A stretch of 64,000 nucleotides of DNA, taken from Bradyrhizobium sp. WBOS07 (GTDB taxonomy: Bacteria > Pseudomonadota > Alphaproteobacteria > Rhizobiales > Xanthobacteraceae). Position numbers and translations under genes: made by a program. Below the pieces are notes generated by a model. It saw nothing but the letters and a program-made list of their open reading frames with translations. It searched no databases and was not told the DNA's origin. Below are positions 40,249 through 48,884 of the stretch, in pieces (position 1 is the first letter of the stretch; each line of letters begins with the position of its first letter). The stretch is taken from NCBI RefSeq assembly GCF_024585165.1, contig NZ_CP029008.1, positions 5,847,501 through 5,911,500 of the forward strand. Direction: 5' to 3'.

Positions 40249-42951
40249 ATGACGGCAATCGATCCCTCGCTCCGCGCCACCAAGACGACCTGTCCCTATT
40301 GCGGCGTCGGTTGCGGCGTACTTGCGACGCCCGACGGCAAGGGTGGCGCGGCGATCGCGGGCGATCTTGATCATCCCGCCAATTTCGGCAGGCTCTGCTC
40401 CAAGGGCTCGGCGCTTGGCGAGACCGTCGGACTGGAAAACCGGCTGCTCTATCCGATGATCCGCTGCAAGGGCGTGCTGGAACGCGTCGCCTGGAGCGAT
40501 GCGCTCGATCACGTCGCCCATCGCATGCAGCACATCGCAGCCCGCGACGGCGCCGACGCGGTCGCGTTCTATCTCTCCGGCCAGCTCCTCACCGAGGACT
40601 ATTACGTCGCCAACAAGCTGATGAAGGGCTTTGTCGGCACGGCCAACGTCGACACGAATTCGCGGCTCTGCATGTCGTCCTCCGTCGCCGGTCATCGCCG
40701 CGCCTTCGGCGCCGACACCGTGCCCGGCTGCTACGAGGATCTCGACCAGGCCGATCTGCTCGTCTTCGTCGGCTCGAATGCGGCCTGGTGCCATCCGGTG
40801 CTGTTCCAGCGCATGCTGAAGAACCGGCACGAGCGGGGCGCACGGATGATCGTGATCGATCCGCGCCGCACCGATACCGCCGATGACGTCGACTTGTTTC
40901 TCGGCCTCAAGCCGGGCACCGACACGGCACTCTTCTCCGGGCTGTTCGTCGATCTCGTCGACAACGGCGCGTTGGACGCCGATTACGTCGCGAACCACAC
41001 GTCGGGCTTCGAGGACGCGCTGGCGCGTGCGCGGAGCATCGCCGGCAGCGTCCGCGCGACGGCGCTCGCCACGGGCCTGTCCGAGCAGGACGTCGCCACC
41101 TTCTTCAGGATGTTTCGCGAGACGCCGCGCGTGGTCACGCTCTATTCGCAAGGAGTCAACCAGTCGGCGCAGGGCACCGACAAGGTCAACGCGATCCTGA
41201 ACTGCCATCTGGCGACGGGGCGGATCGGCAAGCCGGGCGCCTCCCCGTTCTCGCTCACCGGCCAGCCCAATGCGATGGGCGGCCGCGAGGTCGGCGGCCT
41301 CGCCAACATGCTCGCCGCCCATATGGGCTTCACGCCGCCCGACATCGATCGTGTCAGGCGGTTCTGGAAGGCGCCGCGCATCGCCACCCATGAGGGGCTG
41401 AAGGCGGTGCAATTGTTCGAGGCCATCAACCGCGGGGAGGTCAAGGCGCTCTGGGTGATGGGCACCAACCCCGCGGTGTCGCTGCCGGATGCGGACTTCG
41501 TGCGCGAGGCGTTGAAGAAGCTCGAGCTGTTCGTGGTCTCCGAGAACGTGCTGTCCAACGACACCGTCGAGGCCGGTCCGCACGTGCTGCTGCCGGCGCT
41601 GGCCTGGGGCGAGAAGTCGGGCACGGTGACCAATTCCGAACGCCGCATCTCGCGCCAGCGCTCGTTCCTGCCGGCGCCGGGCGAGGCGCGCCCCGATTGG
41701 TGGATCCTGAGCGAGACCGCAAAGCGTCTCGGCTTCGGCGACAGTTTCAACTACAAATCGGCCGCCGAGATCTTCCGCGAGCACGCCGCGCTCTCGGCAT
41801 TCGAGAATGATGGCAGCCGCGATTTCGACATTGGCGCGCTGACCTCGCTGTCCGACGAGGGCTTCGACGCCCTGAAGCCGGTGCAATGGCCGGTGCGCGA
41901 CGGTGGCGCGCCCGGCGAGCGTTTCTTCGCGAGCGGCGGCTTCTTCACCAATGACGGCAGAGGCCGCTTCGTTGCCCCGGAGGTGCCGTTACTGCGCAGC
42001 GAGACCGGTCCCTCGCGCCCCCTCAGGCTCAACACCGGACGCATCCGCGATCAGTGGCACACCATGACGCGCACCGGCCTCAGTCAGCGGCTCGGCGCGC
42101 ATCTGCCCGAGCCGTTCGTCGAGATCCATCCCGATGACGCCAGGAAATACGGCATCGTTCACGACGGCTTTGCCCGCATCACCACCGACTACGGACAGTG
42201 CATCCTGAGGGTGGTCCTCAGCGAACGACAGCAGCGCGGCGCCTTGTTCGTGCCGATCCACTGGAGCGCGATGAATGCTTCGCACGGCCGCGTCGGGGCG
42301 CTGGTGCAGTCGTTCACCGATCCGTTCTCCGGACAGCCGGAATCGAAGGCGACGCCGGCCGCGATCGCGCCGTATGAATTCGTCTTCCGCGGCTTTGCGC
42401 TGTCGCGGCAGCAGCTCGACCTTCCATCAAACGTGTTGTGGACCCGCGTCACGGTCGCCGGTGGCTTCGGTTATCTGTTCGCCGACAACGCGGATCTGTC
42501 GCGCTGGCCGGCTTGGCTCGACGGGGTCGCCGGCGAGGACGTCGCCGAATATCGCGATTTTGGCGGCGGCATCTATCGGGCCGCCTCCTTTGCCGGAGAC
42601 CGCATCGAGGCCTGCCTGTTCGTCGGCCCCGGGCATGACGCCGGCGATTGGGAGGTGGTCAAGACTGCCTTTGCTGCCGATCACGTCAGCGACGAGCAGC
42701 GCCGTATGCTGCTCTCGGGCAAGTCGACGGAGGGGGCGGCCTCGACCGGGCCGATCGTCTGCGCCTGCTTCGGCGTCGGCCGCGGCACCATCTGCGACAC
42801 GATTGCCGCCGGCGCGCGCACGGCGGCCGAGATCGGTGCCGAGCTCAAGGCCGGCACCAATTGCGGCTCCTGCATCCCCGAGTTGAAGCGTCTGATTGCG
42901 GCGACGGATGTGCCGGTGAAAGAAGTCAAGCTCGCCGGCGCGGCGGGTTAG
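40249..42951 (+). CDS. nasC: Assimilatory nitrate reductase catalytic subunit
   Basis: 900 aa cytoplasmic molybdoenzyme. An N-terminal [4Fe-4S] site is formed by C15, C18, C22 and C50 (CPYCGVGC, RLCSKG). The bis-MGD domain has VNQSAQGTDKVNAI, GQPNAMGGREVGGLANMLAAH, MGTNPAVSLPD and, at the end, LNTGRIRDQWHTMTRTG. A BFD-like [2Fe-2S] domain follows at C838, C840, C872 and C875, which receives electrons from the flavoprotein. ATG at 40249 is preferred (AAGG upstream); a TTG at 40231 is also in frame. Last gene of the operon. No nitrite reductase gene is in the window. Confidence 0.95.
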   Translation: MTAIDPSLRATKTTCPYCGVGCGVLATPDGKGGAAIAGDLDHPANFGRLCSKGSALGETVGLENRLLYPMIRCKGVLERVAWSDALDHVAHRMQHIAARDGADAVAFYLSGQLLTEDYYVANKLMKGFVGTANVDTNSRLCMSSSVAGHRRAFGADTVPGCYEDLDQADLLVFVGSNAAWCHPVLFQRMLKNRHERGARMIVIDPRRTDTADDVDLFLGLKPGTDTALFSGLFVDLVDNGALDADYVANHTSGFEDALARARSIAGSVRATALATGLSEQDVATFFRMFRETPRVVTLYSQGVNQSAQGTDKVNAILNCHLATGRIGKPGASPFSLTGQPNAMGGREVGGLANMLAAHMGFTPPDIDRVRRFWKAPRIATHEGLKAVQLFEAINRGEVKALWVMGTNPAVSLPDADFVREALKKLELFVVSENVLSNDTVEAGPHVLLPALAWGEKSGTVTNSERRISRQRSFLPAPGEARPDWWILSETAKRLGFGDSFNYKSAAEIFREHAALSAFENDGSRDFDIGALTSLSDEGFDALKPVQWPVRDGGAPGERFFASGGFFTNDGRGRFVAPEVPLLRSETGPSRPLRLNTGRIRDQWHTMTRTGLSQRLGAHLPEPFVEIHPDDARKYGIVHDGFARITTDYGQCILRVVLSERQQRGALFVPIHWSAMNASHGRVGALVQSFTDPFSGQPESKATPAAIAPYEFVFRGFALSRQQLDLPSNVLWTRVTVAGGFGYLFADNADLSRWPAWLDGVAGEDVAEYRDFGGGIYRAASFAGDRIEACLFVGPGHDAGDWEVVKTAFAADHVSDEQRRMLLSGKSTEGAASTGPIVCACFGVGRGTICDTIAAGARTAAEIGAELKAGTNCGSCIPELKRLIAATDVPVKEVKLAGAAG

Positions 42952-42977
42952 ATCTCTCTTCTCAGGACCAAGAGCCG

Positions 42978-43116
42978 TCTCGTGCCCCGGACCCAGCGCA
43001 GCGTCTCTTCGACGGTGCGCTGCAGAGCCGGGGCCCATGTTGCAGCGAGCGCCTGGCTTTTCTGGGTCCCGGCTCTGCGCAGCAGCGTTTCACGCTGCAG
43101 CGCGTCCGGGACACGG
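42978..43116. repeat. Dispersed intergenic palindromic repeat, copy 2 of 3
   Basis: Contains CTCGTGCCCCGGACCCAGCG, AGAGCCGGGGCCCA, GGGTCCCGGCTCTGCG and CGTCCGGGACACGG. The inner blocks are inverted relative to each other. It fills the gap after nasC; no gene is seen. Confidence 0.75.
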
Positions 43117-43211
43117 GTGTGGCGTGGAAAGTAGGCATGCCGGCCCAATCGACGCGCCTTCGATAGTGCCCTATGCTGCCGCGCGCTCTCCCTCAACAAT
43201 CACAACAACAA

Positions 43212-44117
43212 ATGATGTACCTGGAAACGCCGCCGCGGCTGATCGAAACCACGCTGTTCTCCGCCATGCCTGACAAGTTCCGCCGCAAGGGGGTACGGAG
43301 CGATTGGGCCGATGCCAACCGGCCACATGTGCCGACCGACAGTTTCATCGAAGGGCCATCCTTCGACACGGACGGCAACCTCTACATCGTCGATATTCCC
43401 TTCGGTCGCATCTTTCGCGTCGCGCCCGACGGGGAATGGTCGCTGGTGATCGAGTACGAGGGATGGCCGAACGGGCTGAAGATCGCCGCCGACGGCCGCA
43501 TTCTGGTTGCCGATTACATGCACGGCATCATGGAGCTCGATGCCAGAGCCGGCCGCGTGACGCCCGTCCTGACCGCGCGCAATTCGGAATCGTTTCGCGG
43601 CTGCAACGATCTGCATCTGGCCTCCAACGGCGATATCTTTTTCACCGATCAGGGCCAGACCGGCCTGCATGACCCGAGCGGCCGGGTCTATCGGCTGGCA
43701 TCGAACGGCCGGCTCGATTGCCTGATCGACACCGGCATCAGCCCCAACGGCCTGGTGCTCGATCCGACCGAAACCGTGCTGTTCGTGGCAATGACGCGCG
43801 ACAACGCGGTGTGGCGGCTGCCGTTCATGAAGGACGGCAGCGTGTCCAAGGTCGGCCGCTTCTGCTCGCTGTTCGGCACCAGCGGTCCCGACGGCATGAC
43901 GATGGATGCGAAGGGCCGCTTGTTCGTTGGCCACGCCTCGCTCGGCCACGTTTTCGTGTTCGCCCCCAACGGCGAACTGATCGCGCGGATCAAGTCGTGC
44001 GCGGGGCCGAATTGCACCAACGTCGCGATCGGTGGCGCCGGGAAAGACAGACTCTATATCACGGAGTCGTCGACCGGCAGCATTCTGGTCGCCGACATCA
44101 GCGGATTGAACCCGTGA
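43212..44117 (+). CDS. SMP-30/gluconolactonase family protein
   Basis: 301 aa six-bladed beta-propeller lactonase. The metal ligands fit Glu in FIEGPSFDTDGNLY, Asn in CNDLHLASNGDIFFTD, Asn in GISPNGLVLDPTE and Asp in SGPDGMTMDAKGRL. It hydrolyses a sugar or other lactone. Two adjacent ATGs (43212, 43215) lack a good ribosome site, so the start is approximate. The aldo/keto reductase gene follows after 45 bp on the same strand. Confidence 0.87.
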   Translation: MMYLETPPRLIETTLFSAMPDKFRRKGVRSDWADANRPHVPTDSFIEGPSFDTDGNLYIVDIPFGRIFRVAPDGEWSLVIEYEGWPNGLKIAADGRILVADYMHGIMELDARAGRVTPVLTARNSESFRGCNDLHLASNGDIFFTDQGQTGLHDPSGRVYRLASNGRLDCLIDTGISPNGLVLDPTETVLFVAMTRDNAVWRLPFMKDGSVSKVGRFCSLFGTSGPDGMTMDAKGRLFVGHASLGHVFVFAPNGELIARIKSCAGPNCTNVAIGGAGKDRLYITESSTGSILVADISGLNP

Positions 44118-44162
44118 GCTCGGTAGCGGTTGGCTGAGCTGAAGAACCACAGCGGAGCGAGC

Positions 44163-45002
44163 ATGAACGCAAAACCTTTCGGCCGAACCGGCGCCGACGT
44201 TTCCGTCATCGGGCAGGGCACCTGGTATCTCGACCACGGCGACCGCAAACGCGCGATCGCTGCGCTTCAGCGCGGGCTCGATCTAGGCATGACGCATATC
44301 GACACCGCCGAGATGTATGGCGATGCGGAGCTCGTCATTGCCGATGCCATCGCGGGACGTCGCGACGAGGTGTTCCTGGTCTCCAAGGTGCTGCCGAGCA
44401 ACGCCTCGCGCCGCGGAACCATCACTGCCTGCGAGCGCTCGCTGAAGCGGCTCAAGACCGATCGTCTCGACTGCTACCTCCTGCATTGGCGCGGTTCCTA
44501 TCCGTTGCAGGATACGGTGGCCGCGTTCGAGGAGCTGGTGCAAGCAGGCAAGATCAAGTCCTGGGGCGTTTCCAATTTCGACGCCGACGATCTCGACGAG
44601 ATTCTCGAAGTCTCCGGCAAAGGCCGGATCGCCTGCAATCAGGTGCTCTATCATCTGAAGGAACGCGCCATCGAGCATGCGGTGATCCCCTGGTGCGAGA
44701 CGCACGGCGTCGCGGTGGTCGCCTATTCCCCCTTCGGCCACGATGATTTCCCGGATGCGCGCAGCAAGGGCGGCGCCGTGCTGGCGCGCATCGCAGAGGC
44801 GCGTCGCGCGACGCCGCGTCAGGTCGCGCTGAGCTTCCTCACCCGTGCGACTACGGTGTTCGCGATTCCGAAGGCGTCATCGGCGGAACATGCCGGCGAG
44901 AATGCGGCGGCCGGCGACCTCGTGCTGACGAAGGAGGAGATTGCAGCGCTCGATGCGGCGTTTCCGCGCGGGGCGAAGCCGCGCAGCCTGCCCATGCTGT
45001 AG
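44163..45002 (+). CDS. Aldo/keto reductase
   Basis: 279 aa TIM-barrel NADPH oxidoreductase. The catalytic tetrad is visible as Asp in THIDTAEMYGDAE, Tyr in the same block, Lys in VFLVSKVLP, and His in CYLLHWRG. GVSNFDADDLDEIL and AIPKASSAEHAGEN bind the cofactor. The ATG at 44163 follows GGAG. Together with the preceding lactonase gene it suggests a sugar-modifying pair. Confidence 0.9.
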   Translation: MNAKPFGRTGADVSVIGQGTWYLDHGDRKRAIAALQRGLDLGMTHIDTAEMYGDAELVIADAIAGRRDEVFLVSKVLPSNASRRGTITACERSLKRLKTDRLDCYLLHWRGSYPLQDTVAAFEELVQAGKIKSWGVSNFDADDLDEILEVSGKGRIACNQVLYHLKERAIEHAVIPWCETHGVAVVAYSPFGHDDFPDARSKGGAVLARIAEARRATPRQVALSFLTRATTVFAIPKASSAEHAGENAAAGDLVLTKEEIAALDAAFPRGAKPRSLPML

Positions 45003-45190
45003 TGCACAAACGCTCATTATTAACGGAGCATTGACGCGCGCGGCGGCCCGCGCATATCGGCATCCTGTTTTCGGAAGTTGTGAACACGGCGCATTTGGCG
45101 TTTTTTACAACCGTTCCTCGATTCGCATTTGCCCGGGTTCCTGCCGTGACACCGCCGCCCGCCGCAGCCGCAAGGCTCGACACTATTCCC

Positions 45191-46132
45191 ATGCCCGTGC
45201 CGGAGAAGAAGCAGAAGGCCCGCCGCGCGCCTGCGCGCGTCGATCATCCCTTCAAGGGCATCGCGCTGGTGTTGCTCTCCACGATCTTCCTGGGCTGCTC
45301 CGACGTCACCGCGAAATATCTGTCGACCAGCCTGCCCTCGATCGAGATCACCTGGATTCGCTTCGTCACGTTCGCGCTGCTGTTCACGCCGGTGATGCTG
45401 CCGGGCTCGCCGCTGCATGCGATGCGCACGGAGCGGCTCGGCCTGCAATTGATGCGCGGCGCCGCACTGCTCGGCTCCTCGCTGTTCTTCATCACCGGTC
45501 TTGCATTTCTGCCCATCGCCGAAGCCTCCGCCACCGGCTTCGTCTCGCCGCTGTTCGTCACCGCGCTGTCGATCATTTTCCTCAGCGAGAAGGTCGGCAT
45601 GCGGCGCTGGATCGCGACCGCGATCGGCCTGACGGGCGTTCTGATCATCCTGCGGCCGGGCACCAGCGCGTTTCATGCCGCCGCCTTCTTCCCCATCATC
45701 TCGGCATTCTGCTGGGCCGCCGCGCTGATCCTGACACGGATGATGAGCGGCCGCGAAGCCGTGCTCACCACCATGGCCTATTCCGCGCTGACCGGCGTGG
45801 CGATCCTCAGCGTCATGGTGCCGTTCGTCTGGGTCACGCCGAGCTGGACGGCAATCGGCCTCGGCATCGTGATCGGCGTTGCCTCGACCGTCGGCCAGTG
45901 GATCATCGTGCTGGCCTATCGCTACGGCGATGCCTCGGTGCTGGCGCCGTTCTCCTACACGCAGCTGCTCTGGGTCAGCATTCTGGGCTTCTTCATCTTC
46001 GGCGAGGTCCCTGACGTCTGGACCGTGGTCGGCGCCGCCTTCATCGTCGCGAGCGGCCTCTACATCGCCCATCGCGAGCGGGTCCGGCGAGCCCAGCTGC
46101 TGGTCTTGGAAGAGCGTTCCCCGAACCCCTGA
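45191..46132 (+). CDS. DMT-superfamily (EamA) transporter
   Basis: 313 aa from the ATG at 45191, with ten transmembrane segments in two EamA repeats (about residues 19-150 and 165-300). No substrate motif is known for the family. The start is uncertain: a GTG at 45080 adds 37 hydrophobic or Pro-rich residues, and none of the starts has a clear ribosome site. Confidence 0.85.
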   Translation: MPVPEKKQKARRAPARVDHPFKGIALVLLSTIFLGCSDVTAKYLSTSLPSIEITWIRFVTFALLFTPVMLPGSPLHAMRTERLGLQLMRGAALLGSSLFFITGLAFLPIAEASATGFVSPLFVTALSIIFLSEKVGMRRWIATAIGLTGVLIILRPGTSAFHAAAFFPIISAFCWAAALILTRMMSGREAVLTTMAYSALTGVAILSVMVPFVWVTPSWTAIGLGIVIGVASTVGQWIIVLAYRYGDASVLAPFSYTQLLWVSILGFFIFGEVPDVWTVVGAAFIVASGLYIAHRERVRRAQLLVLEERSPNP

Positions 46133-46193
46133 CGCAAGTTCGCACCTTCCGCTTCGTGCTATCAATGGCGCCAACGAAAACGGGAGGAGCCGG

Positions 46194-47273
46194 ATGCGCG
46201 CGGCGATTTTCAGGAACGGTGAGATTGTCGTTGGGGAGATGGCCGAGCCCAGGCCCGGCGCCGGCCAGGTGCTGGTCAAGACGCTGGCCTGCGGCATCTG
46301 CGGCTCCGACCTGCACGCGCGCCAGCACGCCCATCGCTTGGCGGAGATGGCGCAAAAGACCGGCCGCAAGCCGATGGACCTCTCCCGCGACGTCGTGTTC
46401 GGCCACGAGTTCTGCTGCGAGATCGTGGACTTCGGCCCCGGCACCGCACGCAAGCTCAAGCCTGGCACCCGCGTCTGCTCGCTGCCGGCGCTGCTGACGC
46501 CTGGGGGGATCGAAGGCATCGGCTATTCCAACGACAATATCGGCGGCTATGCCGAGGCGATGCTGCTCAGCGAAGCGCTGCTGCTCGAAGTGCCCAATGG
46601 TCTGGCGCCGGAACATGCCGCGCTGACCGAGCCGCTTGCCGTCGGCGTCCACGCCGTGGCGAAAGCCAATATCCGTGGCGGCGAGGTGCCGCTGGTGATC
46701 GGCTGCGGCCCGGTCGGGCTTGCGGTGATCGCCGCGCTGAAGCTGAGGGGGCTGCATCCCATCGTCGCCGCCGATTATTCGCCGGCGCGGCGCGCGCTCG
46801 CAGCCAGGCTCGGCGCCGATGTCGTCGTCGATCCCAGGGCGTCGCAGCCCTATGCGACCTGGGCCGAGCACGCGCAGATGTCGGACGCGGAGAAGGCGGC
46901 ACGGCCGCCGCTCCAGGCGATGCTGCCGGCGCTGAAGCCCGCGATCATCTTCGAATGTGTCGGCGTGCCCGGCCTGCTCCAGCAGGTGTTCGAGGGCGCG
47001 CCGCGCGATGCCAGGATCGTCGTGGTCGGCGTCTGCATGGAGAGCGACAGAAACGAGCCGATGCTCGGCATCATGAAGGAGCTGAACGTCCAGTACGTGC
47101 TCGGCTACACGCCGGAGGAGTTCGCAAGCTCACTGCGCCTGATCGCCGAAGGGCAGGTCGACGCCGCCGCCATGGTGACGGCCGAGGTCGGCCTCGATGG
47201 CGTCGCCAAGGCGTTCGCCGACCTTGCCAATCCCGAAGCGCACACCAAGATCATCGTGCAGCCGTGGCGGTAG
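46194..47273 (+). CDS. Zinc-binding dehydrogenase (MDR family)
   Basis: 359 aa. The catalytic zinc site is CGICGSDLHARQHAH plus FGHEFCCEIVDFG. The four-Cys structural zinc lobe is missing; that region reads LLTPGGIEGIGYSNDNIGG. The Rossmann motif is IGCGPVGLAVIAALKLRG. Lack of the structural zinc is seen in several polyol and acyl-reductase relatives. The ATG at 46194 follows GGGAGGAG. Its stop is 5 bp from the convergent PPK2 stop. Confidence 0.88.
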   Translation: MRAAIFRNGEIVVGEMAEPRPGAGQVLVKTLACGICGSDLHARQHAHRLAEMAQKTGRKPMDLSRDVVFGHEFCCEIVDFGPGTARKLKPGTRVCSLPALLTPGGIEGIGYSNDNIGGYAEAMLLSEALLLEVPNGLAPEHAALTEPLAVGVHAVAKANIRGGEVPLVIGCGPVGLAVIAALKLRGLHPIVAADYSPARRALAARLGADVVVDPRASQPYATWAEHAQMSDAEKAARPPLQAMLPALKPAIIFECVGVPGLLQQVFEGAPRDARIVVVGVCMESDRNEPMLGIMKELNVQYVLGYTPEEFASSLRLIAEGQVDAAAMVTAEVGLDGVAKAFADLANPEAHTKIIVQPWR

Positions 47274-47278
47274 CGGTC

Positions 47279-48199
47279 TCAATATTTCGCCGGCACATAC
47301 ATCTCCGGCGGGACCGGGCCGCGCTGATAGTCGGGATTGCGCACGCGCGGCGGCAGCGTCACCGGAGCCCGCACGACCTCCTGGTACGGGATCTGAGTCA
47401 ATAGATGTGCGATGCAGTTGAGCCGGGCGCGCTTCTTGTCCACGGCATCGACGATCCACCACGGGCTATCCGGCAGATGCGTGTGCTCCAGCATCGTCTC
47501 CTTCGCCTTGGTGTAAGCCTCCCAGCGACTGCGTGACTCCACGTCCATCGGGCTCAGCTTCCACTGCTTCAGGGGATCCTTGATGCGCATGGTGAAGCGG
47601 AACTGCTGCTCGTCGTCGGTGATCGAGAACCAGTACTTGACCAGGATGATGCCGGAGCGGATCAGCATGCGCTCGAACTCCGGCACTGTCTTGAAGAACT
47701 CCTGATATTCGTCCTCCGAGCAGAAGCCCATCACGCGCTCGACGCCGGCGCGGTTGTACCAGCTACGATCGAACAGCACGATCTCGCCGCCGGCCGGCAG
47801 GTGCGCGACGTAGCGCTGGAAATACCATTGCGTGCGCTCGCGCTCGTTCGGCGCCGGAAGCGCCGCGACGCGGCAGATGCGGGGATTGAGGCGCTGGGTG
47901 ATGCGCTTGATCACGCCGCCCTTGCCGGCGGCATCGCGGCCCTCGAACAGCACCACGACCTTCTTCTTCTCGCTCTGCACCCAGTCCTGGAGCTTGATCA
48001 ACTCGCCCTGGAGGCGAAGCAACTCCCGGAAATAGAGCCTGCGGTCGACCGCCGGTTTCAGCGTTCCGGTCTCGTCGAGGAGCTCGTCGAGACGGGCATC
48101 ATCCAGCTCCATCTCCAGTTCCTCGTCGAGATCGTCGGCCATTTCCTGGATGATGCGGGCGCGCTTGGAGATCTCGGATTTGCGGTCGGCTGCGGTCAT
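47279..48199 (-). CDS. ppk2: Polyphosphate kinase 2
   Basis: 306 aa. Transfers phosphate between polyphosphate and nucleoside di- or monophosphates. Walker A is FEGRDAAGKGG, the lid module carries RERTQWYFQRY, and Walker B lies in VLFDRSWYNRAGVERVMGF. The acidic N-terminal extension (EELEMELDDARLDELLDE) is typical of class I PPK2. The ATG at 48199 follows GAGAGAGG; the frame extends further upstream but not convincingly. Confidence 0.93.
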   Translation of the reverse strand: MTAADRKSEISKRARIIQEMADDLDEELEMELDDARLDELLDETGTLKPAVDRRLYFRELLRLQGELIKLQDWVQSEKKKVVVLFEGRDAAGKGGVIKRITQRLNPRICRVAALPAPNERERTQWYFQRYVAHLPAGGEIVLFDRSWYNRAGVERVMGFCSEDEYQEFFKTVPEFERMLIRSGIILVKYWFSITDDEQQFRFTMRIKDPLKQWKLSPMDVESRSRWEAYTKAKETMLEHTHLPDSPWWIVDAVDKKRARLNCIAHLLTQIPYQEVVRAPVTLPPRVRNPDYQRGPVPPEMYVPAKY

Positions 48200-48290
48200 G
48201 GGCCCCTCTCTCGGCTCGGATACCAGCCACAACGACCATCGGTGGCGTTTGTTGCGACCATGTGACAACGTGCGACCCCGCTGACGCAGC

Positions 48291-48752
48291 TCACACCGGC
48301 AGCGCGATCGAATATTTCACCTGGCTCAGCGCAAAGCTCGACTCGATCGAGGCGATGCCATCGAGCCGGGTCAGCTTGGTCTTGAGGAACGTCTCGTAGG
48401 AGGCGAGGTCGGCGGCCACCACGCGGAGCAGATAGTCGCGGTTGCCGGTCATCAGATAGCACTCCAGGACCTCGTCCCATTTCGAGATCGCGCGGGCGAA
48501 GCGGTTGAGGTCCTCCTCCTTCTGCCGCGCCAGCTTGATCGAGATGAAGACGCTGACGTGCAGGCCGAGCGCCTTCTGGTCCACGGTCGCGACATAGCGC
48601 GAAATGACGCCGCGCTCCTCCAGCAGCTTGACCCGGCGATGGCAGGGCGAGACCGACAGGCCGACCTTGTCGGCGAGCTCCTGCATGGTCATGCGGCTGT
48701 CGGCCTGCAGCAGGGCGAGAATCTTGCGGTCGATGGTGTCGAGGTCTGGCAT
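48291..48752 (-). CDS. Lrp/AsnC-family transcriptional regulator
   Basis: 153 aa. The N-terminal helix-turn-helix (LDTIDRKILALLQADSRMTMQELADKVGLSVSPCHRRVKLLEERGVI) is followed by a RAM ligand-binding domain (LECYLMTGNRDYLLRVVAADLASYETFL). These proteins sense amino acids. It is divergent from the E1-like gene with 132 bp between starts, including a 15-bp near-palindrome at 48784-48798, so it probably controls both. Confidence 0.92.
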   Translation of the reverse strand: MPDLDTIDRKILALLQADSRMTMQELADKVGLSVSPCHRRVKLLEERGVISRYVATVDQKALGLHVSVFISIKLARQKEEDLNRFARAISKWDEVLECYLMTGNRDYLLRVVAADLASYETFLKTKLTRLDGIASIESSFALSQVKYSIALPV

Positions 48753-48783
48753 TGGGATGAAACCTGCATTTCTGGCGGAACTG

Positions 48784-48798
48784 TGGGAAATTATCCCA
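48784..48798. promoter_or_regulatory. Lrp-type operator between the regulator and the E1-like gene
   Basis: TGGGAAATTATCCCA is symmetric apart from its centre and fits the Lrp/AsnC pattern of an AT core flanked by C/G-rich arms. It lies 32 bp upstream of the regulator start. Confidence 0.5.
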
Positions 48799-48884
48799 AT
48801 TTAGTCAGATGTGCCGCAAGAAATTGAGATATTTGGCGACCCCCGCAAGGGTATGATCGGCGGATCAGATTCCGGAGCATCGCC

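Noticed and set aside
39145..41886. A 913-codon open frame on the minus strand opposite flp and nasC
   Set aside because: It is a GC-rich shadow of two certain genes: the peptide is low in hydrophobic order, rich in Arg, Gly, His and Asp, and has no domain.
42978..43116. Considered as a structured small RNA or attachment site
   Set aside because: The same blocks recur in two other intergenic gaps and there is no integrase or tRNA nearby, so a dispersed repeat explains it.
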